Shown: positions 41,286-52,555, counted from the first letter of the stretch. The stretch: DNA of 64,000 bases from Doryteuthis pealeii (GCA_023376005.1 CM042145.1:57915540-57979539); one strand, 5' to 3'. The notes: generated by a model from the letters alone, not told the origin. Program-made: numbers and translations.

Positions 41286-42150
41286 TGTAGGGTGCTGTAG
41301 TGTCAGTATTATTAGATAATTTGTCTGCTGCTCAAGTTCCTGGAGGTGAATTCTAGACAGGACTTCCTGTTTTTTACTTTTATCTGGCGGATATCTACTT
41401 GCTAATTTCCTTTGCAAATTTTCAGATGCATTTTTTTTTCATTCATTCATTTCGGTTTATAATAAATTAATTTCAAATTCTGTTTCATTTGAAAAATTGA
41501 ATTTGAATGATTTTTGGAGAAAAAAGTTATTTATTTCTAATTGAAAGTTTTTTTTTAAATTGAAAAAAAAAAAAAAAAAAAAGATCCAAACATATTTGTA
41601 CTCTATAGGGATTTCCTCTTCTGTCCAGGATCAGAGGGTAGTATCTGTATCTATGGAAATCTCATGGTTATTTTAAGAAATACACAATAGAAATCTTATA
41701 AAAAATTATCTCTTTTTTTTTACTTGGAATTTTTGAGATGAGCCTGATATTTATTTATTTATTTTTTTGTCTGTTGTCCTCATCTTTTTGAGGTCATCAA
41801 TTTCAGAGCCAATGTATTCACGTAGTTCTAAATTATTCTGAACATTTCAGATAGATATATTTGATACATAGATGGAAAGTCATGTTAGATATCAGTCTTG
41901 GATCTACTTCTGCCATGAATAATTTTGATATTATCAATATGAAGAAAGAATCAGATGCTGCCAAATTTGATTGTTTTAATAAATTTAAAAGGAAATTTAT
42001 TTTGTTTTAAAAATTGTTTGATGTTAAAATGTATGGATGCTCCAATGTATTATTAATATCAGGGTACATTCAATACACTAAGACTCAAAGATCTTCAGAG
42101 TAGATGATAATTTTCTTACATGGTAGCATGGATTATTAATAATTTTCTAA
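41286..42150. repeat. AT-rich stretch with one copy of a long dispersed repeat
   Basis: 41629-41700 ('tcagagggtagtatctgtat', 'ggaaatctcatggttatttt') is repeated at 45402-45455. Poly-A at 41562-41582. Confidence 0.5.
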
Positions 42151-42560
42151 TAATTATACATCCACTGTGCCCTCTGACCTTCTTCAAGTGTTTCTTGTCA
42201 AACTCAGGAGCCTTCTTGTTGTAATTGAGAGAATGTTCACAGAACTTTGAACTGAACCCTTTATTTAATCCATTGTTTCTCATTCCATTAACCATGACTG
42301 ATCACAAGTTATGTTAAGTATTCTATGTAATTTTTATCTGTAGTCAGAATTGAACCTGCAACTTCCTGATAATTGTCACTTAGAACTGTATTAACTCAAC
42401 CCTTATATCCATTGCGACAACTGACACATTTGTTGAAGGCTGGAAGGCACATCAGCCAAAATGTTGTGTATATAACAATAAAGATGACGACAACAGTCCA
42501 AAAAATGTAGATAATACAAATTATCAAGCCTCATCCAAAAAAAATTAGACAGATAACTTC
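42150..42560 (-). mobile_element. SINE family F, minus strand, rearranged
   Basis: 'ccttcttcaagtgtttcttg', 'ccctttatttaatccattgt', 'gaattgaacctgcaacttcc' (head) are followed by a second piece in the other orientation ('ggcacatcagccaaaatgtt', 'aataaagatgacgacaacag', 'caagcctcatccaaaa'). This is another inverted F pair. Confidence 0.75.
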
Positions 42561-42689
42561 TAGATGCTGTAAAACCAACCAACCAGCCAACCAAACATGT
42601 TAAGTATTTTAGAATATCAAGGAAAAAGTATCAGAGTAATCAGAAGTTTAATGCTTAAGAGCAGATTATTGATTTTCTTCATTCTCAAA

Positions 42690-43035
42690 GATATTTTGAT
42701 CTGTTTCGTATCCTTCCTTCATTTCCCTGTCTTTCCATGTCTGGTCAAATTCCCAGCTCAAATACTTTGATCCTGCCTTTTTTTGATCTTTTCTTTCATC
42801 TACTGAAGCAACTGAAATGATTGAACTAATAATGAAAGTAAATTATACAATTTTGATCTTTGTCAGAAACATTAAAATGGCGAGGTAGCAGTAACATCTT
42901 AAGGTCTTCCATATTTTTCCAGTACAGATCTGTATCCGAATCCAAGCACAGATCACCTATGTAGGGTCACTTTTGTCTCAGATTGTAATGTAGTATTTGT
43001 GTTCTCTGTCTAAAATCAAAGAGTTACTCCCCAAT
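42690..43035. repeat. Long unclassified dispersed repeat
   Basis: 42700-42800 resembles 44985-45090 ('tatccttccttcatttccct', 'tttgatcctg'). 42800-43030 resembles 44160-44350 ('tgaactaataatgaaagtaa', 'cttgtcagaaa', 'ggtcttccata'). The copies are jumbled in order, which suggests an old, fragmented LINE or DNA element. Confidence 0.5.
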
Positions 43036-43075
43036 ACTTCTACTTAAAATCAGAGTTTAGTCTTTATATTCATAA

Positions 43076-43562
43076 CAGAAAGTGATGTCAATTTATGCAT
43101 AGGAAAGACATGGGCTGCTATTGACAGGTTATTGATCATATGGAAAACTGATTCTCTTTTAAGATAAAAAGGAATTCTTCCAAGCTGTTGCCATATCAGT
43201 ACTACTGTATGGCTGCATTAATTGAACTTTATTGAAGCACTTGGAGAAAAGGCTTGATGGGAACTACATAAGGATGCTGTGTGCTTATTTGAATAAATCC
43301 TGGTAGCAGCACTCTACAAAACAGCAAACATATGACCACATACCTGCCATCTTACAAACCATTCAAGTAAAACAAATAAGACATGGTGGATGTTGCTGGA
43401 GAAATAAGGATGGACTCATGTGATATTTTTCTGTGGACTCTTACATCTGGACACACCAGTGTTGACTAACTAGCAAGGATTTAAATTCATTAGATCTATG
43501 TGGACACAGCTGGTACTGTGCAGAGGACCTGCCAGGAATGATGACTAATAGATGGATGGTGG
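43076..43562 (+). mobile_element. LINE 3' coding end, longest copy
   Basis: 'agaaagtgatgtcaatttat', 'ctgctattgacaggttattg', 'ccatatcagtactactgtat', 'acataaggatgctgtgtgct', 'cacaccagtgttgactaact' and 'aggacctgccaggaatgatg' order the same landmarks seen in the other LINE pieces. The frame is broken by several stops. It corresponds to the ORF2 C-terminal region. Confidence 0.8.
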
Positions 43563-43569
43563 GAGTGAG

Positions 43570-43678
43570 ATAGAGAGAAAGAGAGAGGGGTAGAAAGAAG
43601 AGATAGAGATACAAAGAGAGAGGGGTAGAAAGAAGAGATAGAGATACAAAGAGACATAGAGTGAAGAGACAGAAACAA
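43570..43678. repeat. (GA)-rich 45-bp duplication
   Basis: 'agagaggggtagaaagaaga', 'gatagagatacaaag' occurs twice in tandem directly after the LINE end. Confidence 0.85.
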
Positions 43679-43679
43679 T

Positions 43680-43990
43680 CAGTAAATAAATTCTACCATC
43701 GTATGTCACCCTGCCAGAAGAAAAAATACAAAAAAAAAATCAGTTATCTTTGAGGCATAACACAGATTATCGAATATACATGTTCAAAGTTAACTGACCT
43801 GAAAAAATGTAAAAGTTTTTAAATAAAATAACTTGTGCATTATATCTTTTATTCATTAATATATCAACCCTGAAAATTTCATTAAATTTGGTTAACTCCC
43901 TGATTTTTGGTATTTTTTTTTCTTTCGATGGAGTGACATATGATGGTGGAATTTAGGTCTGTTACGTTCGATTTAACCCAAGATACTATG
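43680..43990. mobile_element. TIR element (MITE) copy 2, both ends present
   Basis: Left 'aattctaccatcgtatgtca', 'ccctgccagaagaaa'; right 'tttctttcgatggagtgaca', 'tatgatggtggaatttaggt', 'ctgttacgttcgatttaacc'. Terminal inverted repeats of about 45-60 bp. Interior of about 200 bp without a transposase. Confidence 0.85.
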
Positions 43991-44394
43991 ATAGTTTCTA
44001 TATAAAATGATGGAATTATTTATCTATCGAATGTCACTTCTGAATAATGTCAGTTTACAGCATTGTGCATAGCAGGTTTGCCAACTGCATAATAACATTT
44101 AATTATGATGTAACGTTATCTAGATATTGGCATAGTGCCCATCAATAATGAGGAGATTTTACATCCCTTGAAGTGGCTGAAATAATTGAACTAATAATAA
44201 AAGGAAATCATATAGCTTTACTTCTTGTCAGAAATATAAAATAACAAGGCAATGTTATTATATTATAGGCTTCCATACTATCTTGTTCAGGCCTACATGC
44301 AGGTGAAGACACAGATCTATGGTTGAATTACAGTATTACCCATGAATAAGTGACCTTGTGCCAGACTTGTAAATACAGTATCACCCATAAGAAG
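43991..44394. repeat. Intronic stretch with the unclassified long repeat
   Basis: 44160-44350 is a copy of 42800-43030. Confidence 0.45.
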
Positions 44395-44930
44395 TTCTCA
44401 AAGTCATTTTGACTAACAAGAAGAGAACCCTTTGGTTGGAATTCAGAGTTTTCTTTCTAGACTGGTTGCCATGCTGAAAAAAAGACAATGCACAAAAAGT
44501 TTGGGACAATCTTCCAACGAGGCACAGACTCTCGGCAATCACTGTTACCTTCTTGAACTTGCCAGTTCAAATCCTTGGTCAGATGAACAATAAACACCAC
44601 TCTCTCTATTGTTGACAATGTCACTCCTTCCACCACCTGGTTCATTCTGCCTCAGTGTGAACAATTGCCTGCTTTTATTACAGCTCACCCAGTCACCATG
44701 CAAATTACATCTCATGCCATTCGAGGCTTTCATGCACAACACAGGCAATTCTTTGTTGCTTATGTGGGGGGGGGGATTGGCTATGCTCATTACACCTACC
44801 AAGGTTAATGAGCCCAGTCTTCCCTACTATTTACCTATAGCAGTAGGGAAAATAGATTCATACTTTTTCCCAGGGTATTAGCGAAATGTGAAATGCAAAC
44901 AGCTGTTCATCTGGAGCAGCCAAACTGTAC
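44395..44930 (-). mobile_element. SINE family B, minus strand, split by about 315 bp
   Basis: 44395-44472 ends 'tctagactggttgcc'. The family resumes at about 44792 ('caaggttaatgagcccagtc', 'ctactatttacctatagcag') to the head near 44920. The insert has a box-B-like 'ccagttcaaatccttgg' but no recognised family. Confidence 0.65.
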
Positions 44931-46244
44931 CTCATGTTACTAAAATATTGCAAAACTTCTGACTCATCTTGAATTATTTGATACCCTTCCTTCATTTTTC
45001 TGTATTTTCTTATGTCTTATCAAATTTCTGGCTGTTATTCTTTGATCCTGGTTTTATTAACGCTTTCTCTCATCTATTTGAAATACTTTGCAGTCGTCAA
45101 GGACAAGGATGTCTGCATTAATTGTTGGTTTTATTCACTAAAAATTCATTTTTTTTCTTTTCCTAATTTGTGATATTTAAAAGATATGAAGAGGTGATTA
45201 GCTTCTGTTTAAAGTTAATCCCTCTGCAATCCGGAATTTTCCCTAATCCGGCACTCCTCAAGTCCTAATGGAGACAGATTAGTAGATGTCTACTGTATTA
45301 TGATATGAGCTGCTTTTATCTGACTACAATTTATAATGCTCAACATTATCACAATCTATCTTTGCAGAAACTAGCAATTAGCATCAATTTTCTTGCCATA
45401 GAATCAGAGTGCAGTATCTGTATCCATGGAAACCTCATGGTTATTTTAGTAAAAGTAGATTATATATATTTTTGATCCTTGTCAGAAATGTAAAATGGCA
45501 AGCCAATGTCATTTATGGTTGATACTTTCACATCAGACACATGATAATTCTTTTGTTCTTTTTTAGTTTATTTATTCTACCATCATCTGTTAATTGCTTA
45601 AGCTCAATATCTAAAATGTAAATCTCACTCCAGACTTTTTCTATTTGTATTTTGTTTTTAATAAATTCTTTTTGTTGTAGCATTTTCCAATTTCTGGTCA
45701 TTGCATTTTCCAGTAGAAAAAAAGAAAATGACAAAAAAAAAATGTTTGTTTTTAAAAGAAAAGTGACTTTAAAACCCTTAAATGATCATAAAATGTTTGA
45801 AAAACAAAATAAAATTTTCTCAATAAAATCAGTAAATTTTCTGCTTTATTTCTTTTTGTTTTTGTTTTCTCTTTTATTTTTTGTTGGTTTTATTTTACTC
45901 TTTTATTATTTATTTAATTTTTCTCTTTTTATACTTTTTATTTCTGTTTTATTTTTCTCTATTTTTATTTTTTGTGTGTTTTATATTTGTATCTTTTTAG
46001 TTTTTTATTTTATTTTTCTTGGCTTTTTACTTTTTTTTGTTTAATATCTTTAATAATATCTATAATACTTAACCACATAAGATATATTTAGCTAAACCTT
46101 CCACCAGAAGCAGAATAATTTTCAAGTACCTCTAAATTTAAAGATTTCTCTCACCTCCTTTTTTCTTCAAGCAAACTAAAATGGGTTTCACATCTGTGTG
46201 ATTCATGATTTAAACCCTTCACTAACAGTCGTTAGTTTTGAGGC
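44931..46244. other. Intronic stretch: long dispersed repeat, then a T-rich block
   Basis: 44985-45090 and 45395-45530 are copies of the unclassified long repeat. 45840-46045 is a T-rich block (TTTTAT/TTTTCT) whose long Phe/Leu-rich frame is compositional. No gene. Confidence 0.45.
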
Positions 46245-48265
46245 ATGCTTATCATAATGATTACCATCATCAGTAATGGATTTTGTGACCCGAGATCAAA
46301 TGCTGGATGAGGCCATTTGCATTTCACTTCATGCTACTACTCTTAGTATCTCAATTGTTAGTAAGGGGATCAGAGTTTTATCATCTCTGATAGGGTCAGC
46401 CTGGTGGGTGGAGTGTCGCGGAGGTCGATACGGGCATCGACTCCACGGACTTTTGTTTAAAAGCGATTGAATGACACAAACCAGGTAAAGGAGGACGAAC
46501 GAGGAGATTTGGTTAACAAGAAACAGAAATCTTTATTACCGAAGTACACAAAGATGAAGTATGAAAGTTGAAGGATATTGGTCGGGTCGTTGGTATCTTA
46601 GTCCGGGAAGAGGTCGATTGCGTTAGATGAATCGGTCGTGTAGACGATCGGGAATGTGCACGATGGGCACTGCGGGTTGAAGGTCGATGTAGATCAGAGC
46701 TGAACGTGATAGGTCTTCCGGAGGCTGGAGATGCGTTGATGATCCAATATGAAGTAATGCTGGTAGACGAGGGTAGTAGCTGGTCGCTGAAGGAAGAGTC
46801 GAATGAGAAGGCTGGTTCGAGGCTGGATCGGCGGTAGTCAGGGTCGTCGGCAGCGAGAAGTAGAAACCTGGCGGGGCCAAGTCGAGGCAGGTCTGGTCAT
46901 CGGTTAGCTGGGACGTGTGCAGTTTGCCAATGCGTGGGATACTGCAGGATGCGTCGGCAGCGAGGGTCGAGGAACGGGGTACCAAGGCGTAGTCGAGCGA
47001 TGGCAGCGGACTGGTCGGTGGTCAGTCGGAACGTGTACGGTTTGCCGGTATGTTGGGATACCTTAGGCACGTGTGTGTGGTTCACCAGCGGGTCGGTGGT
47101 ACCGTGTGAGGTCGGCGGGGAGCGTGGACCGAGACGAAACCGAACGAAAGGGCCGTGACCGAGGTAGCCACGAGCAGGTACCGAGAGACCTAGGCAGGGC
47201 CTAGGTACAGGATCGAACCGGAGCCGAAGATGGCTAGAGAAAGCCTGAGGAGAAGAGAAGTGAAACGACTAAGTTGGTCCTGAAAAGGACCGTTGAAGGA
47301 GAGGCTGGCGCATGGAGCTGGTCGAGCAGGGTTGCACTGAAAGGGCAGGCATAGGTCGTCGAAAGGACTGGAACTTCGGCGGGCAGGAACGGAGTAGTAA
47401 CAGCTAGCTGGAGACAGGAGACGGGAGGCAAGAACCGGGAGCCGAGATGTGTATGCGAGCCAAGCCGAGGTCGAAAAGAGAAGAGAGAGAGAGGGTTTTG
47501 CCAGGAATGGAATCTTGCCCTAAGGCTCACCAAACTGGACTTGCTCTTTAGCAACTGGAGGCAACTTGGGTCGGTTTGATCGAGTCACCGAGGTGATGAC
47601 CGCTGCAGCGAGCCCAAGTGCGCATGCCCAGCGCAGGGAAGCCAGACAGAATCCAGTCAGCCCGACCCCGTAGGGTCGCTGTCGTTGCCCTGAAACCCAT
47701 TTCTTAACTGGAAATTCTCGCCGCTAACATGTCGAGTTTCGTTGTGGAAATGCGTTTGCCGGCAGAACTAATTATACGCAAGTGGTCAGAACCGAACTTT
47801 CGCAAGGCAGAAAGCCGTGACCATCTATAACCTCTCGTTGAGGTTGTTACGGCCTGGTGCAGGTTGTAATGCACAAAAAGCGCACATTCGTGCAAGAATG
47901 TGGGTATTTTGGTCAGTTTAGCGACGGAAGTGGGAGAACAAAGTCTGTGAGGTGAACTAGACCTTGCTTTGAAATTTGGCCGGCTGCCGACCGCCTGCTT
48001 TGACCCAGTTAAGTTGGAAGTCTGAGAGAGGAAGGAGGCGAGTAAGGAATCGAGTAATTTGGAGCGTAGTAGTGGACGTGACAGGAGTATGATGTTGAAA
48101 GACCCCAAACTTCTCAGTGACCCATGCATACTATGCATGAATGACAACACCTACTAATGACCCAAATGTAGGAGCATATATTTAAAGGAAAAGCATGAAT
48201 CCATCAGCTCTCCCCACAGCTATGGGTAAATTATAAGGCATACTCTGTGTAGAACTTGTCAGGAT
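46245..48265 (+). mobile_element. SINE family B split by a 1.8-kb insertion
   Basis: The head and first half are at 46245-46340 ('gtgacccgagatcaaatgct', 'catttcacttcatgctacta', 'ctcttag'). The second half resumes at 48183 ('gaaaagcatgaatccatcag', 'cacagctatgggtaaattat'). The consensus order is continuous across the gap, so everything between arrived later. Confidence 0.75.
46400..48145 (-). mobile_element. GC/CpG-rich insertion, possibly a large solo LTR
   Basis: Composition changes abruptly to GC-rich with dense GTCG/TCGA CpGs from about 46400 to 48145. On the minus strand it starts TGTCATTCATGCATAG, has AATAAAGATTTCTG near 46530 close to its far end, and ends …CACCCACCA near 46402. That order (TG, late polyadenylation signal, CA) fits a solo LTR of about 1.74 kb. 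There are internal diverged repeats (46905-46960 and 47022-47080). A 148-codon minus frame at 47704-48150 is not recognised. No target duplication was found. A DNA element or a GC-rich satellite is the alternative. Confidence 0.5.
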
Positions 48266-48504
48266 CTCATCTATAGCTCAAATAGATCTAGTAATACCTG
48301 AAACCACCAAATATTATATAATTGTACTAACTATTAGTATTAGGTAGAAATATATAAAACTACTTATTATCAATTAGGAATAGCTACAAGAAATCATAGA
48401 TTTTAGCAGCATCATGTAGATTCACATTCTCAAAATAGGCAATATTTAGTTCTTTCTTCAGGTTGATGGTAAATATGAAGTGTTTACTTATTTGATGATC
48501 ATGC
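48266..48504. other. Intronic AT-rich stretch
   Basis: Contains 'aggatctcatctatagctca' (an E-family trace) at 48270. Nothing else. Confidence 0.4.
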
Positions 48505-48730
48505 TGAAAAAGGAATTTATGGGAAGAAAAAAGAAAGAGACAAAAATATGGTTTCAGCTTCATTCACTGGTCATAGACACCACGTGGCAACGAAATATCT
48601 CCCTGGCCAATAGTAGCAACTAGACACAGTCAAGGCCTAAACTTGAATGACCAAGAGATCCTCTTGGGGGTCGGAAGTGGGTCCTTTTTCCCACACATGC
48701 ATGGAGGGTTCTTTCAGTGAAGGCTTTTTT
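48505..48730 (-). mobile_element. Solo-LTR-like repeat, copy 2, truncated
   Basis: 'tgaaaaaggaatttatggga', 'gaaatatctccctggccaat', 'gggggtcggaagtgggtcct' and 'agtgaaggct' match 35519-35760. The CA end is replaced by a mariner-type mini-palindrome. Confidence 0.65.
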
Positions 48731-48739
48731 TTTCAGAAT

Positions 48740-48793
48740 ACAAGGTGTGTCAAAAAATACAAAAAATCTTGACACTTTTTTGACACACCTTGT
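48740..48793. mobile_element. 54-bp mariner-type palindrome
   Basis: ACAAGGTGTGTCAAAAAA, then TTTTTTGACACACCTTGT, is the same unit as 36962-37016. It is followed by a short TA run. Confidence 0.85.
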
Positions 48794-48807
48794 GTATATA
48801 TATATAC

Positions 48808-49045
48808 ATACCAACTGCTCCACATGAGTAGGATGTGATACAAGATCAATTTTATAAGTAGAGTTTAACAGGTTTGAATTCAGAGTTTTCCTTCTCCAAG
48901 ACAGGTTGTGTAACCCAGGTTAAAGAGCACAGTCTGCCCTACTATTTACCTATAGCTGGAGAGGAATAGATTTCTCAAGGGTATTATTGTTATGTGAAAT
49001 GAAAACAACCTCGTCCTGGATTTGAACTTGGGATGCACAATCCAT
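48808..49045 (-). mobile_element. SINE family B, minus strand
   Basis: 'taccaactgctccacatgag', 'gtttgaattcagagttttcc' and 'ggatttgaacttgggatgca'. The 3' end abuts TA repeats again. Confidence 0.8.
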
Positions 49046-49051
49046 ATATAT

Positions 49052-49335
49052 GCACAGATCAGATAAGTTGGCAGTGACCAGTATCAAACCCTGAAATTTG
49101 CGATTAGCAGATGCTCTACCAACTGATGAAAACCAACCCTAAACGTATTGGAAATAGAATCTGACAAGATGTTAAGAAATAGAGGTTGAAAAACTAAAGT
49201 TAACAGCAAAATGTAAAATAAAAGTAAAGTTACTGCACAGATTCAAGCTGTGCTACTCATGCACTGTTTTGATAACGGCTAGTATCAAACCAAGAAACAT
49301 GTGCTTCCTAGGTGGATGCTCTACCGACTGAACAA
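49052..49335 (-). mobile_element. Two family A head fragments, minus strand
   Basis: 49052-49140 and 49225-49335 each carry the reverse complement of box B and A-box ('gctctaccaactgatgaaaa'; 'ggtggatgctctaccgactg'), separated by unique sequence. Both lack the 3' end. Confidence 0.65.
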
Positions 49336-49655
49336 CAGGAGTCCTTGTGATGTGGTGGATAATGTGCTGAACTGCAACATCATAGTAAGTTCCAACTTTA
49401 ATCATATTATTACAATGGCGTATTTTTCAAAGACAATTAAAAAAGCCGATGGCATTGTGGCTATCATGCTGGACAGTGTCATCATAGTTGGGCTATTACA
49501 TTCACTTTTGGACTAATACTCTTGGGAAAGGTATGAACCACATCATCCTTTCAGCTATGGGATAAATAGTACATTTACTGTTCTTCTACAAGGATGGCTT
49601 TGGTATTAAATAAACCATGAAGATTGATATGTCATTAAGCAAAGATATCAAAGCC
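49336..49655 (+). mobile_element. SINE family C, long copy
   Basis: 'ccttgtgatgtggtggataa', 'tgctgaactgcaacatcata' (head), 'cttgggaaaggtatgaacca', 'catttactgttcttctacaa', then the shared tail 'tggtattaaataaaccatga', 'attgatatgtcattaagc'. Confidence 0.75.
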
Positions 49656-49709
49656 ATAAAAGCCAGAACATTAAGATACATTGCAAATGTACAATGATGA
49701 TTTACAATA

Positions 49710-49928
49710 AATATGATTGACTAGGAACTATAAGGTTCCATGTTCAATACTGGCTGTTGCACAGGGATCTGTGTGATAAAGTAAGGAGCTGATGGTAGGT
49801 GTGGGGCTCCATCTCAGATGCTAAAATAATCTTCTTTGTCTAGTGCTAGTGAAAAGGAGATAGACACCATCACTGTTTGCCTGATGCAGACTCTAGTTCA
49901 CCCCGACGACTTTACTTTTTTTTTTACA
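49710..49928 (+). mobile_element. tRNA-derived SINE family A, box B onwards
   Basis: 'ggttccatgttcaatactgg' (box B), 'aagtaaggagctgatggtag' and 'caccccgacgactttacttt'. Confidence 0.8.
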
Positions 49929-50510
49929 ATAAAATATGAAAAGAACCTCATTCAAAGTGTTTTTTTTTTTTTAAAGAAATGCAAAGTATCTTCAAACTTT
50001 TTGCCTGTACCACATATATGAAAACAAAAACAATGAAATAACATAGGACAGTTATTTATTAAAATCTGCTTTTTAAAATCATTATGCAAGTTATATGTCC
50101 CATGACAGTGATAAACAACATTTATTAGTACATATGATGCACATTGCACATTGATCATGCATATTAACAATGTTTTCCCAGTACCCCAGGAATTTCAAGA
50201 GAAATACAAATGGAACTGAGCAATTTTGTCACCCAACCCAAGAGAGACTTGCTCCTCTGGGGTACCCCCATTTAAACCAACCTTGTGTGATATTTTGGCC
50301 TCATGAGAAGCTTAATAGATCCTGCATAGCATATTAATGATTTAACATGATGTACAAAGATTTGATGTTAGCACGGTGTGAAAATACAGAAATTTGCATT
50401 TATAAAAGATTGATAAAATTGATAGCAAACAATTTGAAAGTAAGAAACATTTTTCTACAATGGTTCAAAAGAAAATAATTGATGCATTAGATTAGAATAT
50501 CTTTGTTTGA
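49929..50510. other. Intronic stretch with an unclassified repeat trace
   Basis: 50215-50295 ('aacccaagagagacttgctc', 'ccatttaaaccaaccttgtg') resembles 13285-13335. No gene. Confidence 0.4.
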
Positions 50511-50511
50511 T

Positions 50512-51105
50512 TTGGTGGTTTGTTTTGAAGGCTATCACAATGCAAGTGATATTTTTATCAGCAGAATAAATATAAATATGTTTTATAATTTGCTTGAAGC
50601 ATTGCGTTTATATTAGTTTGGTGGTTGGTTTTGAAGGCTATCACAATGCAAGTGTAAAGAAAGTTAATGTAACTATGGTGTTGTTTGTTAAGCTTTAATT
50701 TATTCTTAATATTTAAAGATAAAGATCTCCTCCTCAGAAGATTTTTGAAGCTCTGAAGGCGCTGCTAGGTATAGTCCATTTAATTTTGTGTCTTATATCT
50801 TCTAAATTCTCTTCTTAATAAACAAAAATGGGTAGGCCAAACTTGGAATGATAATTAGACATTGTCGGACAGACACACATATATAAACACACATGAACAC
50901 ACAGAGACACACATACACACGCAGAGAATTTGGAAGATATAAGACACAAAATTAAATGGACTATACCTAGGAGCATTATTTTTCTTTACACTTGCATTGT
51001 GATAGCCTTCAAAACCAACCACCAAACCAATATAAGCACAACGCTTTAAGCAAATTATAAGACACTTTTATCTTTATGTTTATTCTGCTGATAAAATTCT
51101 AGATC
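50512..51105. mobile_element. Large foldback element with a CA-rich centre
   Basis: Left arm 50558-50822 ('atcagcagaataaatataaa', 'ttgaaggctatcacaatgca', 'ggtatagtccatttaatttt', 'gtgtcttatatcttc') is mirrored by 50927-51100. The left arm holds about 100 bp not present on the right. The centre (50823-50926) has CA-rich repeats. 50512-50555 adds a third, direct copy of the 'ggctatcacaatgcaagtg' segment. Confidence 0.85.
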
Positions 51106-51318
51106 GAGTATTGTTTGGGCATTTTTAGGATTTTATTAATCATTCATTGAACCTTTTGTGGAAGAACAAAAGTTAGTTTCATATATTGTTTTCTTGTACA
51201 GAATAAATGTGAGAACAATTCAGGATGAAATAATAACAAGAATATTTCATTGCTCGAGCAAACTTAACAGAAGAGAAACATTACATGAAATACAAGGAAG
51301 AGCTTATACAGAGGTGTA
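51106..51318. other. Intronic AT-rich stretch
   Basis: Nothing recognised. Confidence 0.45.
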
Positions 51319-51319
51319 T

Positions 51320-51620
51320 GGAGGTGCATGTGGTGTAATGGTTATCATCTTAGGAAATGGACATAGAGACATGAGTTCAAATCTTGTAAGAGGCTGGTTA
51401 CATTTCATATAACATTAATAGCCTTGAAAAAGGTATGAATTCATCCATTCTTCCTCCAATTATGGGTAAATAGTAGGACAGACTGGACTCTTTAACTTTG
51501 ATATGGCAACCTGTCTAAGAGAAGGAAAACTCTGAATTCAAAGCTGTTAAACTCTGCTTAAAATTGATCTTGTGTAACATCCTGCTTGTGCAGAGGGGTT
51601 GGTTAAATACATATACAGCA
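51320..51620 (+). mobile_element. tRNA-derived SINE family B, full length
   Basis: 'tggtgtaatggttatcatct' (A-box), 'atgagttcaaatcttgt' (box B), body, 'cagaggggttggttaaatac'. Confidence 0.85.
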
Positions 51621-52085
51621 GTGTATGAGCAAAATATCTCGATAAATAAAGGAATCTTTTAGTAGAGAAAGTCTCGAGTTCTTGATATGTCACTGGTTGA
51701 AAAGGAAAGTGTAAAGACTTACATGTTAAGCATGTTATCGTGTTCATGTGACATGAGGTTGCTGGGGTGCAAAGCCCCCTGTCCAGGGATAGTAATGCAA
51801 CTGATGCATTGTTACTTCTTTTGAGGCAGGAAGGTAAATGTGGGTTTTGACTTTGCTGCTTCCACTTTTATAATGTCACTATATATATAAATAGCTATAT
51901 TATATATATATATTTATATATTATATATATAAATAGCTATAGCTATATAGATCATGCCACCCAGTAGCTATTTGCAGATATGGTAGGTAACTACCTCTCA
52001 TATCGCCTAGCATCAAATAAAAAAAACATGGCAAGTAAGGAATGTAATTCCTATGATTTTAATATTTTTATTATTTCACTCTTTG
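51621..52085. other. Intronic stretch with TA-rich hairpin
   Basis: 51880-51950 holds two 'atatataaatagctat' copies around TA-rich sequence that can pair with each other. No gene. Confidence 0.45.
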
Positions 52086-52087
52086 TG

Positions 52088-52515
52088 AGTTTTTTACACC
52101 AGCAATAGCTGCTGGTATTTCACTGGAGTCTGAGTGACAACAAGACTCCTCAGGTCTGCAGGACTCTTCTGAGTATTCTTGCTGACTTCAACAATGTTGT
52201 TTCTTGTATGGTCTCAATTCTTCCTCTGATTTCTAGTTCCTCTAGTCTCTTTTTCTAAACTTTTGGGGACTGTTCCAAGTGCACCAACTACAATTGGTAC
52301 TGCTTTCACACTCATATTCCATAGCTTTTTCCATTCTCTAGCAAGGTCCAGGTACTTGTCTATCTTTTTGTTTCCTTTCATTTCCCCCCTGTGATCTGCT
52401 GGAACTGTAAAATATACCAGTTGGCAAGTTCTCTTTTTTATTTTTTTTTGTTAATAAATACTAGGTCCAGTCTTCTGGCTGGAATAAGGTGATCCATCTT
52501 TATCTCAAAGTTTTA
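52088..52515 (-). pseudogene. LINE ORF2 C-terminal fragment, minus strand
   Basis: On the minus strand, in pieces broken by frameshifts: MDHLIPARR then LVFINKK; KIDKYLDLAREWKKLWN; VPIVVGALGTVPKSL; LEELEIRGRIETIQETT; LKSARILRRVLQT. These are the widespread LINE ORF2 C-terminal motifs (…DKYLDLARE…VVGALG…). Antisense to the host gene, it stops about 40 bp before the exon 2 acceptor. Confidence 0.85.
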
Positions 52516-52555
52516 TTATTATTTGGTTTTCATTATTTGTACCTTTTTCTTTCAG

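Larger units (their letters stand above)
36772..52555 (+). other. Intron 1 of the synaptotagmin-like gene (15.8 kb)
   Basis: Bounded by GTAAGT and TTTTTCTTTCAG. It is filled by SINEs, a GC-rich insertion, TIR and foldback elements and LINE remnants, listed individually. No further conserved exon was recognised inside it. Confidence 0.65.

Noticed and set aside
45652..46044. 130-codon plus-strand frame
   Set aside because: Phe/Leu/Ile composition comes from a T-rich block. No splice sites or recognisable domain.
47704..48150. 148-codon minus-strand frame as a host gene
   Set aside because: It lies within the GC-rich insertion, where long open frames are expected by composition. No recognisable domain, so it is reported only under the insertion.
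46339..48160. Helitron (TC start, hairpin and CTAA end near 48130-48157)
   Set aside because: A hairpin (CATGCAT/ATGCATG) and CTAAT are present, but the bases after CTAA do not restore the split SINE and no Rep/helicase is seen.
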